From: JBPBQZ01 sp050955105
Lineage (GTDB): Bacteria; Pseudomonadota; Gammaproteobacteria; Burkholderiales; Burkholderiaceae
Reading direction: 5' to 3'
Length of the DNA: 20,981 nucleotides
Assembly: GCA_050955105.1 (NCBI GenBank)
Contig: JBPBQZ010000115.1
Span: forward strand, 1-20,981
In this document: positions 15,619 to 20,981 of the stretch, one piece after another
Layout: each line of letters begins with the position of its first letter
How positions within the stretch are numbered: position 1 is the stretch's first letter
The notes under the pieces: generated by a model
What the model was told of the DNA's origin: nothing
Seen by the model: only the letters and a program-made list of their open reading frames with translations
Database searches by the model: none
Program-made: the position numbers and the translations under genes

Positions 15619-16578
15619 TCAATGGCGTTGGACACCGGGCGGCGCGATTCGTGCGGAGGGCGGCAGTGCGCTGCCGTCGCCGGCGAATAGCTGCGCCACA
15701 TCGACCGGGTCGAACGCATAGCGCTGATTGCAGAATTCGCAATGGATTTCAATGCGCCCCTGTTCATTCAAGATCTCGTCGGTCTCGGACGATCCGAGCA
15801 TCTGCAACATCGCGCCGACTTTCGCGCGTGAACACGTGCATTGGAAGCGCGCGCGCAGCGGTTCGAAACGCCGCACGTTCTCTTGCCAGAAGAGTCGGCG
15901 CAGCAGCGTATCGGCGTCGGCCGCCAGCATTTCACTGGCCGTCAGCGTCGATGCGAGGTGACCGACGCGATCCCAGGTGTCGGCATCGGCGTCACCGCGA
16001 TGCGGCATGATGCCGCCGTCGCGCGGCAGTTTCTGAAGCAGCATGCCGACCGCGTGCTTTTCGTCCGCGGCCAGCCAGATGCGCGTATCGAGCTGCTCGG
16101 AATGCTGCATATAGTGTTCCAGCACCTTCGCCATCGACTCGATCGGGCCGTTGTCATCTTCCAGCGATACGACGCCCTGATACGGCTGTGCACCCGGGCC
16201 GCGTTCGCGCGGATCGAGCGTGATGGCGAAGCGCGCGCCGCCGTGCGGATTCAATAGCTGGCTAAGCGTTGCATCGGCTGCAATCGGCACGTCGCGGTCG
16301 GCCAGTTTCGCCGTGGCGCGCATCGACAGCGCCGAATCGCATTGCACCACCAGCATCTGTACCGGGCCGTCACCATGGATCTGCATGATCAGCGAGCCGT
16401 CGAATTTCAAGTTGGCGGACAGCAATGCGGCAGCCGCCATCATCTCGCCGAGCAGCGACTGCACGGCAGCAGGATAGGCGCGGCGCGTCAGTACTTCCTG
16501 CCAAGTGTTTTCGAGCGACACTATTTCGCCACGCACCGGCGCGGCGTCGAATATGAACTTCTGCAACTGGTCGACCAC
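15619..16578 (-). CDS. hslO: Redox-regulated holdase chaperone Hsp33
   Basis: Cytoplasmic chaperone that is inactive when reduced and zinc-bound and is switched on by oxidation plus unfolding. The C-terminal redox domain has the expected four cysteines: CTC (CxC) in FQCTCSRAKVGAML and CEFC (CxxC) in IEIHCEFCNQRY, 26-30 residues apart. The N-terminal substrate-binding domain includes GEMMAAAALLSANLKFDGSL and HGDGPVQMLVVQCDS, both typical. I chose the GTG at 16578 (MVDQLQKFIFDAAPVRG, 319 residues) because GGAG lies eight bases upstream and homologues start here; the in-frame TTG at 16623 has no ribosome site and would lie nearly at the predicted transcription start. A heat-shock-like promoter lies upstream. 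Confidence 0.94.
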   Translation of the reverse strand: MVDQLQKFIFDAAPVRGEIVSLENTWQEVLTRRAYPAAVQSLLGEMMAAAALLSANLKFDGSLIMQIHGDGPVQMLVVQCDSALSMRATAKLADRDVPIAADATLSQLLNPHGGARFAITLDPRERGPGAQPYQGVVSLEDDNGPIESMAKVLEHYMQHSEQLDTRIWLAADEKHAVGMLLQKLPRDGGIMPHRGDADADTWDRVGHLASTLTASEMLAADADTLLRRLFWQENVRRFEPLRARFQCTCSRAKVGAMLQMLGSSETDEILNEQGRIEIHCEFCNQRYAFDPVDVAQLFAGDGSALPPSARIAPPGVQRH

Positions 16579-16632
16579 GGCGTTATCTCCGAACGACGCG
16601 GCGCCTTGGAGGCGTCGCGTCAATACCGTCAG

Positions 16633-16658
16633 ATATCGGCATTTTCCACTTTTGCAAG
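16633..16658 (-). promoter_or_regulatory. Candidate heat-shock (sigma-32) promoter of hslO
   Basis: On the minus strand CTTGCAA (16658..16652) and CCGATAT (16639..16633) are separated by 12 bases. The sigma-32 consensus is CTTGAAA, 11-16 bases, CCCATNT, so each box has one mismatch. hslO is a classical heat-shock gene in E. coli, which supports the reading. The predicted start near 16626 gives a leader of about 48 bases. A sigma-70 reading (TTGCAA, 16 bases, TATCTG) overlaps it. Confidence 0.45.
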
Positions 16659-16775
16659 GTCCGGGAGCTTTTCCGCGCCGACCGTCGAGTCGCGATCAAT
16701 GCAACTTTACGGTGGCGCCGCCGGCCGACAAATAGGGAAACACCCAAAATGCGAAGGGATGCGCTGATGCGCACG

Positions 16776-17300
16776 TCAGCCGATTTGTACGAGCTCGCGC
16801 CGAAACAGCGCGCCACGGTCTGCATATGAGCGGGCGGCGCGACGCAGCCCGGCAATCTGTTGTTCCGTAAGCGCGCGCGCAACGCGCGCCGGCGAACCGA
16901 GAATCATTGAACCGTCTTCGAAAACCTTGTCCTCGGTGACTAGCGAGCAGGCTCCTACCAGGCACCCGGCACCGATTTTTGCACGCTCGAGCACGACAGC
17001 CTGAATGCCGACCAGCGAGCCGTCGCCGACTGTGCAGCCGTGCAGCATGGCTTGGTGGCCGACCGTGACCTCGGTGCCGAGTGTCAGCACCGAACCGGGA
17101 TCGGTGTGCAGAATGGCACCTTCTTGCACATTGCTGTCGCGGCCGATAACGATCCAGTCATTGTCGCCGCGCAATACTGCACCTGGCCAAATGCTCGCAC
17201 CGGCGGCGATGCGCACGCGGCCGATCACGGTGGCGCCAGGCGCAATATAGGCGGACTCGTGAATTTCGGGCACGGCGTCGCCGAACTTGAAAATCGCCAA
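16776..17300 (-). CDS. Gamma-carbonic anhydrase-like hexapeptide-repeat protein
   Basis: Left-handed beta-helix protein of the gamma-carbonic anhydrase/YrdA/PaaY family, 174 residues, soluble and probably trimeric. Hexapeptide turns run through residues 15-140 (for example AYIAPGATVIGRV, GASIWPGAVLRGD, GSLVGIQAVVLERAKIGAG). The three metal-binding histidines are present: His65 in ILHTD, His82 and His87 in VGHQAMLHG. Whether it hydrates CO2 is uncertain, since many relatives with these ligands show no or low activity. The start is TTG at 17300 (MAIFKFGD), supported by a strong GAGGAG six bases upstream and by family N-termini. It is divergent from the DUF455 gene and 197 bp upstream of hslO on the same strand. 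Confidence 0.9.
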   Translation of the reverse strand: MAIFKFGDAVPEIHESAYIAPGATVIGRVRIAAGASIWPGAVLRGDNDWIVIGRDSNVQEGAILHTDPGSVLTLGTEVTVGHQAMLHGCTVGDGSLVGIQAVVLERAKIGAGCLVGACSLVTEDKVFEDGSMILGSPARVARALTEQQIAGLRRAARSYADRGALFRRELVQIG

Positions 17301-17340
17301 GGTGTTCTCCTCGAGGCAGGGCGGGGGCGCAGGGGCGAGC

Positions 17341-17346
17341 TACAAT
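17341..17346 (+). promoter_or_regulatory. -10-like TACAAT before the DUF455 gene
   Basis: TACAAT lies in the 169-bp divergent gap, nine bases before an in-frame GTG (17356) and 123 bases before the ATG chosen for the gene (17470). No recognisable -35. If it is a promoter, either the GTG is a leaderless start or the mRNA carries a leader of about 117 bases with the palindrome at 17396. Confidence 0.3.
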
Positions 17347-17395
17347 CGTAGGTCTGTGAACGAGTATCTGGCCGGTACATCGGCTGGCTCGGCCA

Positions 17396-17415
17396 GGCCG
17401 GCATGCTTGCCGGCC
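17396..17415. repeat. Perfect inverted repeat in the divergent gap
   Basis: GGCCGGCA, TGCT loop, TGCCGGCC: an eight-base perfect stem with a tetraloop, between the divergent gamma-carbonic anhydrase and DUF455 genes. Could be an operator or a leader hairpin; no matching regulator is in the window. Confidence 0.45.
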
Positions 17416-17469
17416 CTCGCCGCGTTCGCGACCGATCTCAAATATGGCGTTATTGTATCGCGCGCACCA

Positions 17470-18426
17470 ATGATTGCCCCGTTGAATCCCTCTCCCAGCT
17501 TGTCTACGGCGATGCTCGCCGGCTCGACCGATGTCGCTACGCCGGTCACCGCACGTCAACTGGCGCTGGCCGCGTTGCTCGAGCAATCACCCGTGCTCAA
17601 GGTCGCCGCGGTCCGCGCTTTGGCCGAAGAATGCCGGGCGGGGCGTCTGGCGCTGGGCGCCACGTCGCCGCTCGCGGCGCTGCCCGATCAACCCGGCCGA
17701 CCCGCCACCCCCTTGCTCGTGTCGCCGCGCCAGTTGGCGCCGCGCGGCGTCGGCAGCCGCGCAGGTCACGCTGCGCTGCTGCACGCCATTGCGCATATCG
17801 AATTCAATGCAATCAATCTGGCGCTCGACGCCGCGGCGCGATTCGACAATATGCCGGCTGGCTATTACGAAGACTGGTTGGCAGTCGCCGCGGAAGAGGC
17901 CGTTCACTTCGGCCTGTTGTGCGAACACCTGGCGTCGCTTGGCGTTTCCTACGGCGACTTCCCGGCACACGATGGCCTGTGGGAAATGGTGTGGCGCACG
18001 CGCGACGACGTTCTGGCGCGTATGGCGCTGGTGCCGCGCACGCTTGAAGCGCGCGGGCTCGATGCCTCGCCGCCGATTCGCGATCGCTTGCGCGCGGCCG
18101 GCGATATGCGTGGCGCGGAGATTCTTGAAATCATTTTGCGCGACGAGATTGGCCACGTTCGCATCGGCAACCACTGGTTTCGCTGGCTTTGCGCGCAGCG
18201 CGGCGAAACACCTTATGCGGCTTTTGCGCGGGTTGCGGCCGCTCACGGCGTGCCGCGGCTGAAAGGACCGTTCAATCTGGCGGCCCGCCGCGCGGCCGGC
18301 TTTGACGAACGCGAGCTGGCCGCGTTGACCGGGTCGAGGGATGCGCCCGGGCCGAGCGCGGTTTTGCCCCCGAACCTAGGCGCGGACGCATCTCCGGATC
18401 TGGCCGAACGGCCGAGCTTGGGCTGA
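17470..18426 (+). CDS. DUF455 ferritin-like domain protein
   Basis: Predicted 318-residue protein of the DUF455 family (COG2833, from memory), a ferritin-like four-helix fold probably binding a di-iron centre; the substrate is unknown. Carboxylate/histidine motifs are in the expected spacing: AIAHIEFNAINLALD with Glu111, VAAEEAVHF with Glu142/Glu143 and His146, and RDEIGHVRIGNHWF with Asp225, Glu226 and His229. Also typical are YGDFPAHDGLWEMVWRT and ALVPRTLEARGLDASPP. The start is uncertain: ATG 17470 is chosen, ATG 17512 gives a form nearer the usual family N-terminus, and GTG 17356 or ATG 17287 would add residues encoded across the palindrome and over the start of the neighbouring gene. The C-terminal 30 residues are low-complexity. 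Function cannot be named from sequence. Confidence 0.88.
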   Translation: MIAPLNPSPSLSTAMLAGSTDVATPVTARQLALAALLEQSPVLKVAAVRALAEECRAGRLALGATSPLAALPDQPGRPATPLLVSPRQLAPRGVGSRAGHAALLHAIAHIEFNAINLALDAAARFDNMPAGYYEDWLAVAAEEAVHFGLLCEHLASLGVSYGDFPAHDGLWEMVWRTRDDVLARMALVPRTLEARGLDASPPIRDRLRAAGDMRGAEILEIILRDEIGHVRIGNHWFRWLCAQRGETPYAAFARVAAAHGVPRLKGPFNLAARRAAGFDERELAALTGSRDAPGPSAVLPPNLGADASPDLAERPSLG

Positions 18427-18445
18427 TGCGCAATCGGGGTAGAAT
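18418..18445 (+). promoter_or_regulatory. Candidate promoter of the PHP phosphoesterase gene
   Basis: TTGGGC (18418-18423) and TAGAAT (18440-18445) are 16 bases apart; the -35 overlaps the end of the DUF455 gene. The predicted start near 18452 leaves a leader of about 12 bases that holds the ribosome site AGGA (18454-18457) seven bases before the ATG. Confidence 0.45.
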
Positions 18446-18463
18446 GCGCATATAGGAAATGCC

Positions 18464-19297
18464 ATGCTCAACGCTGATCTCCACTCTCATTCGAATGTCT
18501 CCGACGGCACGCTGTTGCCCGCCGCGGTGGCGCATGCAGCCGCCGAGGGTGGGGTTGCGCTGTGGGCGCTGACCGACCATGACGAGGTAGGCGGGCAGCG
18601 CGAAGCGCGCGCGGCGGCTCAGGCGCTGGGTCTGCGCTATGTGGCCGGCGTGGAAATATCGGTAACGTGGGCGGCGCGCACCGTTCATGTGGTCGGGCTC
18701 AACCTCGATCCGGAAAGTCAGATTCTGGCGGACGGCCTGGCCGCCACGCGCGGCGGGCGTTTCGAGCGGGCGCGCCAAATCAGTGAAAAACTCGCGGGCT
18801 TGGGCATTCCCAACGCACTCGACGGCGCGCTCACTTACGTCGCGAATCGCGATTTGATCTCGCGCAGCCATTTCGCGCGTTACCTGGTGGCGAGCGGCGC
18901 GGCTGCATCCATCTCCGAGGTTTTCGATCGCTTGCTGGGCGAAGGTTGCCCCGCTTATGTGCCGCATTGCTGGGCGCGTCTGGGCGACGCGATGGAGTGG
19001 ATTCGCCAAGCCGGCGGCACCGCGGTCATTGCCCACCCGGGCCGCTACAAGTATTCGCAAACCGAGTTCGGCGCACTGTTCGACGAATTTCGCGAACGCG
19101 GCGGCGACGCCATCGAAGTTGTCACCGGCAGCCATACGCCCGACCAATACCGCGAATACGCGGACGTTGCGCGCCACTATGGCTTCCGTGCGTCGCGCGG
19201 GTCCGATTTCCATAGTCCCGACGAAAGCCGCACCCGGCTCGGCGGTTTGCCCGACTTGCCGGACGATCTCGTGCCGGTCTGGCGCGACTGGGTCTGA
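18464..19297 (+). CDS. rnm: PHP-domain phosphoesterase (Rnm/TrpH family, 3',5'-nucleotide bisphosphate phosphatase / RNase AM)
   Basis: Trinuclear metal phosphoesterase of the PHP fold, 277 residues. Relatives hydrolyse 3',5'-bisphosphate nucleotides such as pAp and act as a 5'-3' exoribonuclease on short RNAs and rRNA 5' ends. The metal motifs are complete: HxH at His7/His9 in DLHSHSNVSDG (Asp14 follows), His39 in LTDHDEVGG, Glu64 in GVEIS, His191 in VIAHPGRY, and Asp248/His250 in GSDFHSPDES; YVPHCWA and TGSHTPDQY add further histidines. The start ATG 18464 has AGGA upstream. It is followed by a yciO gene 84 bp away, the same pair that neighbours trp in E. coli (yciV/rnm-yciO), which supports the assignment over generic PHP proteins such as HisK. 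Confidence 0.88.
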   Translation: MLNADLHSHSNVSDGTLLPAAVAHAAAEGGVALWALTDHDEVGGQREARAAAQALGLRYVAGVEISVTWAARTVHVVGLNLDPESQILADGLAATRGGRFERARQISEKLAGLGIPNALDGALTYVANRDLISRSHFARYLVASGAAASISEVFDRLLGEGCPAYVPHCWARLGDAMEWIRQAGGTAVIAHPGRYKYSQTEFGALFDEFRERGGDAIEVVTGSHTPDQYREYADVARHYGFRASRGSDFHSPDESRTRLGGLPDLPDDLVPVWRDWV

Positions 19298-19336
19298 GTA
19301 CTGCTCGAGCCCGGCGAGCCGCTTCATCCGCCCAGT

Positions 19337-19356
19337 CCGCGGCCAGTCGGCCGCGG
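19337..19356 (+). other. Perfect GC hairpin upstream of yciO
   Basis: CCGCGGCC, AGTC loop, GGCCGCGG: eight-base perfect stem 25 bases before the yciO ATG in the 84-bp gap after the PHP gene. It is followed by CGACGTCTTCCCC, not a clean T-run, so it may reduce read-through or translation of yciO rather than act as a standard terminator. Confidence 0.4.
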
Positions 19357-19381
19357 CGACGTCTTCCCCACTGTTTTCGCG

Positions 19382-20014
19382 ATGTCACAGTTCTTTCAAA
19401 TCCATCCCGCCAATCCGCAGGCGCGCCTGATCCGTCAGGCTTGCCAGATCATTCACGACGGCGGCGTCATCGCCTTGCCGACCGACACCTGCTATGCGCT
19501 CGCCTGCCATCTCGACGACCGCGAGGCGGTAGAACGGCTGCGGCGTATTCGCGGCATCGATGAGCGGCAGCACTTGTCGCTGCTGGTGCGCGATTTATCA
19601 GAGTTGTCGACTTTCGCGAAGGTCGACAACGGCCAATACCGGCTGATCAAATCCGTCACGCCCGGCCCGTATGCGTTCATCCTGGAAGCCACGAAAGAAG
19701 TGCCGCGGCGCTTGGCGCATCCGTCGCGCAAGACCATCGGCCTGCGCGTGCCCGACCATGCGATCACACTCGCGCTGCTCGAAACGCTCGGCCAGCCGTT
19801 GCTCGCATCGACCCTGATCGTGCCGCCCGACACTATGCCGATGAACGATCCCGAGGCGATTCGCGAGCGTCTGGAGAAGCAACTCGACCTGGTAATAGAT
19901 GGCGGGGCATGCGCCTGTGAGCCGTCGACGGTTATCGACCTCACCAGCGGCATGCCGCAGCTGGTGCGCGCGGGACTCGGCAGCTTGCAGCCGTTCGGCT
20001 TGGAAACGGCTTGA
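19382..20014 (+). CDS. yciO: YciO family protein (Sua5/YciO/YrdC domain)
   Basis: 210-residue protein of the YrdC fold that aligns closely in my memory with E. coli YciO, starting MSQFFQIHPANPQARLIRQA and containing ALPTDTCYAL, RDLSELSTFAKVDN, TPGPYAFILEATKEVPRRL, RKTIGLRVP and RERLEKQLDLVIDGG. It is not the canonical TsaC/Sua5 threonylcarbamoyl-AMP synthase type: the first lysine of the K-x-R motif is Arg (RIRGIDERQH) and the later S-x-N is S-T-L (LLASTLIVP). So binding of ATP-like or double-stranded-RNA-type ligands is possible but threonylcarbamoyl-AMP synthesis for tRNA t6A may be weak; a separate tsaC is expected elsewhere. No Shine-Dalgarno is obvious before ATG 19382. It lies 51 bp upstream of the M50 protease gene. 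Confidence 0.9.
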   Translation: MSQFFQIHPANPQARLIRQACQIIHDGGVIALPTDTCYALACHLDDREAVERLRRIRGIDERQHLSLLVRDLSELSTFAKVDNGQYRLIKSVTPGPYAFILEATKEVPRRLAHPSRKTIGLRVPDHAITLALLETLGQPLLASTLIVPPDTMPMNDPEAIRERLEKQLDLVIDGGACACEPSTVIDLTSGMPQLVRAGLGSLQPFGLETA

Positions 20015-20051
20015 TGATCCTGATGTCGCCAGTGGTGCCGCGGCGGGTTGT

Positions 20052-20057
20052 TACAAT
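20052..20057 (+). promoter_or_regulatory. -10-like TACAAT before the M50 protease gene
   Basis: TACAAT ends eight bases before the ATG at 20066, inside the 51-bp gap after yciO; no -35 hexamer recognised. If active, the transcript of the protease-trpS unit would start almost at the ATG (leaderless). Weak as a single hexamer. Confidence 0.35.
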
Positions 20058-20065
20058 GGCGCCCC

Positions 20066-20731
20066 ATGAATGACTCACTGATTCAGACCATTGCGGTCTA
20101 TGCCCTGCCGGTGCTCTTTGCGATCACCCTGCATGAAGCCGCCCATGGTTACGTTGCGCGTTTTTTCGGCGACAGCACGGCTTATGTGCTGGGTCGCGTC
20201 AGCATGAATCCGGCACGTCATATCGACCCGGTCGGCACGATCGCGATGCCGCTGGTGTTGTACTTCCTGACGGGCGGAGCTTTCCTGTTCGGCTATGCCA
20301 AGCCGGTACCGGTGGCGTTCGGCAACTTGCGCAATCCTCGCTGGCATAGCTTGTGGGTGTCGTTGGCCGGGCCGGCCTGCAATTTCATCCAGGCCTTTCT
20401 CTGGGCCGTGGTTTTACTGGGCTTGCATGCCGCCAATGTGGATGAGGCGTTTTTTCTGCGCATGGCCAGCGCCGGCGTGCTGGTCAACCTGGTGATGTGC
20501 GTCTTCAATTTGTTTCCGCTGCCGCCTCTCGACGGTGGCCGTGTGCTGGTATCGCTGTTGCCGCCGCGGCAGGCCATTGCCTTCGCGCGCCTCGAGCCCT
20601 ACGGTTTCTTTATCGTGATGGCGCTGGTGGTTTCCGGTTTTCTCGGCAATCTCTGGCTCCGACCGCTGATTAATGTCGGTTATTCTTTCATCGGTATTCT
20701 TCTTACTCCTTTCGCGGTCCTCGCAAACTGA
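20066..20731 (+). CDS. Site-2 protease-like zinc metalloprotease, family M50 (membrane)
   Basis: Polytopic inner-membrane protein of 221 residues of the small M50B-type site-2 protease group, which cleave substrates within the membrane. The zinc motif HEAAH (His23, Glu24, His27) sits in the first helix (TIAVYALPVLFAITLHEAAHGYV) and the second motif NLFPLPPLDGG (148-158, Asp156) in a later helix. Hydrophobic segments also span about 53-75, 97-121, 133-150 and 180-210. No PDZ or CBS domain is present, so it is the minimal type. The ATG at 20066 is chosen over 20048, which lies across the -10-like box. trpS follows by 2 bp, so the two are probably co-translated; no substrate can be named. Confidence 0.9.
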   Translation: MNDSLIQTIAVYALPVLFAITLHEAAHGYVARFFGDSTAYVLGRVSMNPARHIDPVGTIAMPLVLYFLTGGAFLFGYAKPVPVAFGNLRNPRWHSLWVSLAGPACNFIQAFLWAVVLLGLHAANVDEAFFLRMASAGVLVNLVMCVFNLFPLPPLDGGRVLVSLLPPRQAIAFARLEPYGFFIVMALVVSGFLGNLWLRPLINVGYSFIGILLTPFAVLAN

Positions 20732-20733
20732 AT

Positions 20734-20981
20734 ATGTACCCCGACCGAATTTTCTCCGGCATGCGTCCGACCGGCAGCTTGCACCTTGGCCATTACCACG
20801 GTGTTCTCAAAAACTGGGTGCAGTTGCAGTCGGAATACCCGTGCTTCTTTTGTGTGGTCGATTGGCATGCGCTCACCACGCATTACGAAACGCCCGAGGT
20901 CATCGAAAAGAACGTCTGGGAGGTGCTGATCGACTGGCTGGCCTCGGGCATCGATCCGGCGCAGGCGACCCTGTTCATCCA
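20734..20981 (+). CDS. trpS: Tryptophanyl-tRNA synthetase (N-terminal part, cut by window edge)
   Basis: Class I aminoacyl-tRNA synthetase that charges tRNA-Trp. The first 82 codons are present, open to the right edge. MYPDRIFSGMRPTGSLHLGH carries the HIGH-type signature (HLGH, residues 17-20), followed by YHGVLKNWVQLQSEYPCFF and DWHALTTHYETPEVIEKN, typical of TrpS. The ATG starts 2 bp after the stop of the M50 protease gene with no strong Shine-Dalgarno, suggesting coupling. The KMSKS motif and C-terminus lie outside the window. Confidence 0.94.
   Translation, partial: MYPDRIFSGMRPTGSLHLGHYHGVLKNWVQLQSEYPCFFCVVDWHALTTHYETPEVIEKNVWEVLIDWLASGIDPAQATLFI

Noticed and set aside
17287..17469. Upstream start for the DUF455 protein at ATG 17287
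   Set aside because: It would overlap the start codon region of the divergent gene and run through a perfect palindrome, giving residues unlike the family; the later ATG is preferred.
1..20981. Defence system, mobile element, CRISPR array or biosynthetic cluster
   Set aside because: Every stretch is accounted for by conserved housekeeping or envelope genes, and no array-like repeats, transposases, integrases or tRNA attachment sites were seen.

Overview
The window is a block of chromosomal housekeeping genes from a GC-rich Gram-negative bacterium, most likely a betaproteobacterium of the Burkholderiaceae. That placement is inferred from protein character and from the order lysS-prfB-recJ / lolC-lolD-tatD-comEC-pyrG-kdsA-eno-ftsB / hslO / rnm-yciO-M50 protease-trpS, which I recall from Burkholderia-type genomes. 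KdsA, an Lpt/Lol-type envelope system and HslO all point to an outer-membraned proteobacterium. I see no phage, insertion sequence, plasmid gene, CRISPR array, tRNA or rRNA, and no stretch over 300 bases lacks a gene (largest gaps about 197, 175 and 169 bp).

Layout. (1) 1-4620, minus strand: an RpfE-type protein, recJ, prfB with its programmed +1 frameshift, and the start of lysS, which runs off the left edge. (2) 4689-15086, plus strand: lolC/F and lolD (lipoprotein release ABC transporter), tatD (nuclease), comEC (DNA uptake channel), pyrG and kdsA (CTP and KDO synthesis, coupled by an ATGA overlap), eno, and ftsB. (3) 15065-17300, minus strand: a small Gly/Tyr/Trp-rich lipoprotein whose 3' end overlaps the ftsB 3' end, hslO (Hsp33), and a gamma-carbonic-anhydrase-like protein. 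(4) 17470-20981, plus strand: a DUF455 ferritin-like protein, a PHP phosphoesterase (Rnm/TrpH family), a YciO protein, a site-2-protease-like M50 membrane protein, and the start of trpS.

Functional links. pyrG supplies CTP, which is later used to activate KDO, and kdsA makes KDO-8-phosphate, so the coupled pair feeds lipopolysaccharide synthesis. lolC/F with lolD releases lipoproteins for transport to the outer membrane. recJ, tatD and comEC all handle DNA but lie in different units. prfB and lysS form the familiar translation pair, and trpS ends the window.

I found no convincing undescribed system. The points most worth a second look are a heat-shock-like promoter before hslO, the RpfE-type gene beside recJ-prfB-lysS without DSF signalling genes, the tandem-repeat tail of the small lipoprotein with its convergent overlap of ftsB, the single LolF-type transporter subunit, the metal-dependent-type active site of KdsA, and -10-like boxes lying very close to several start codons.
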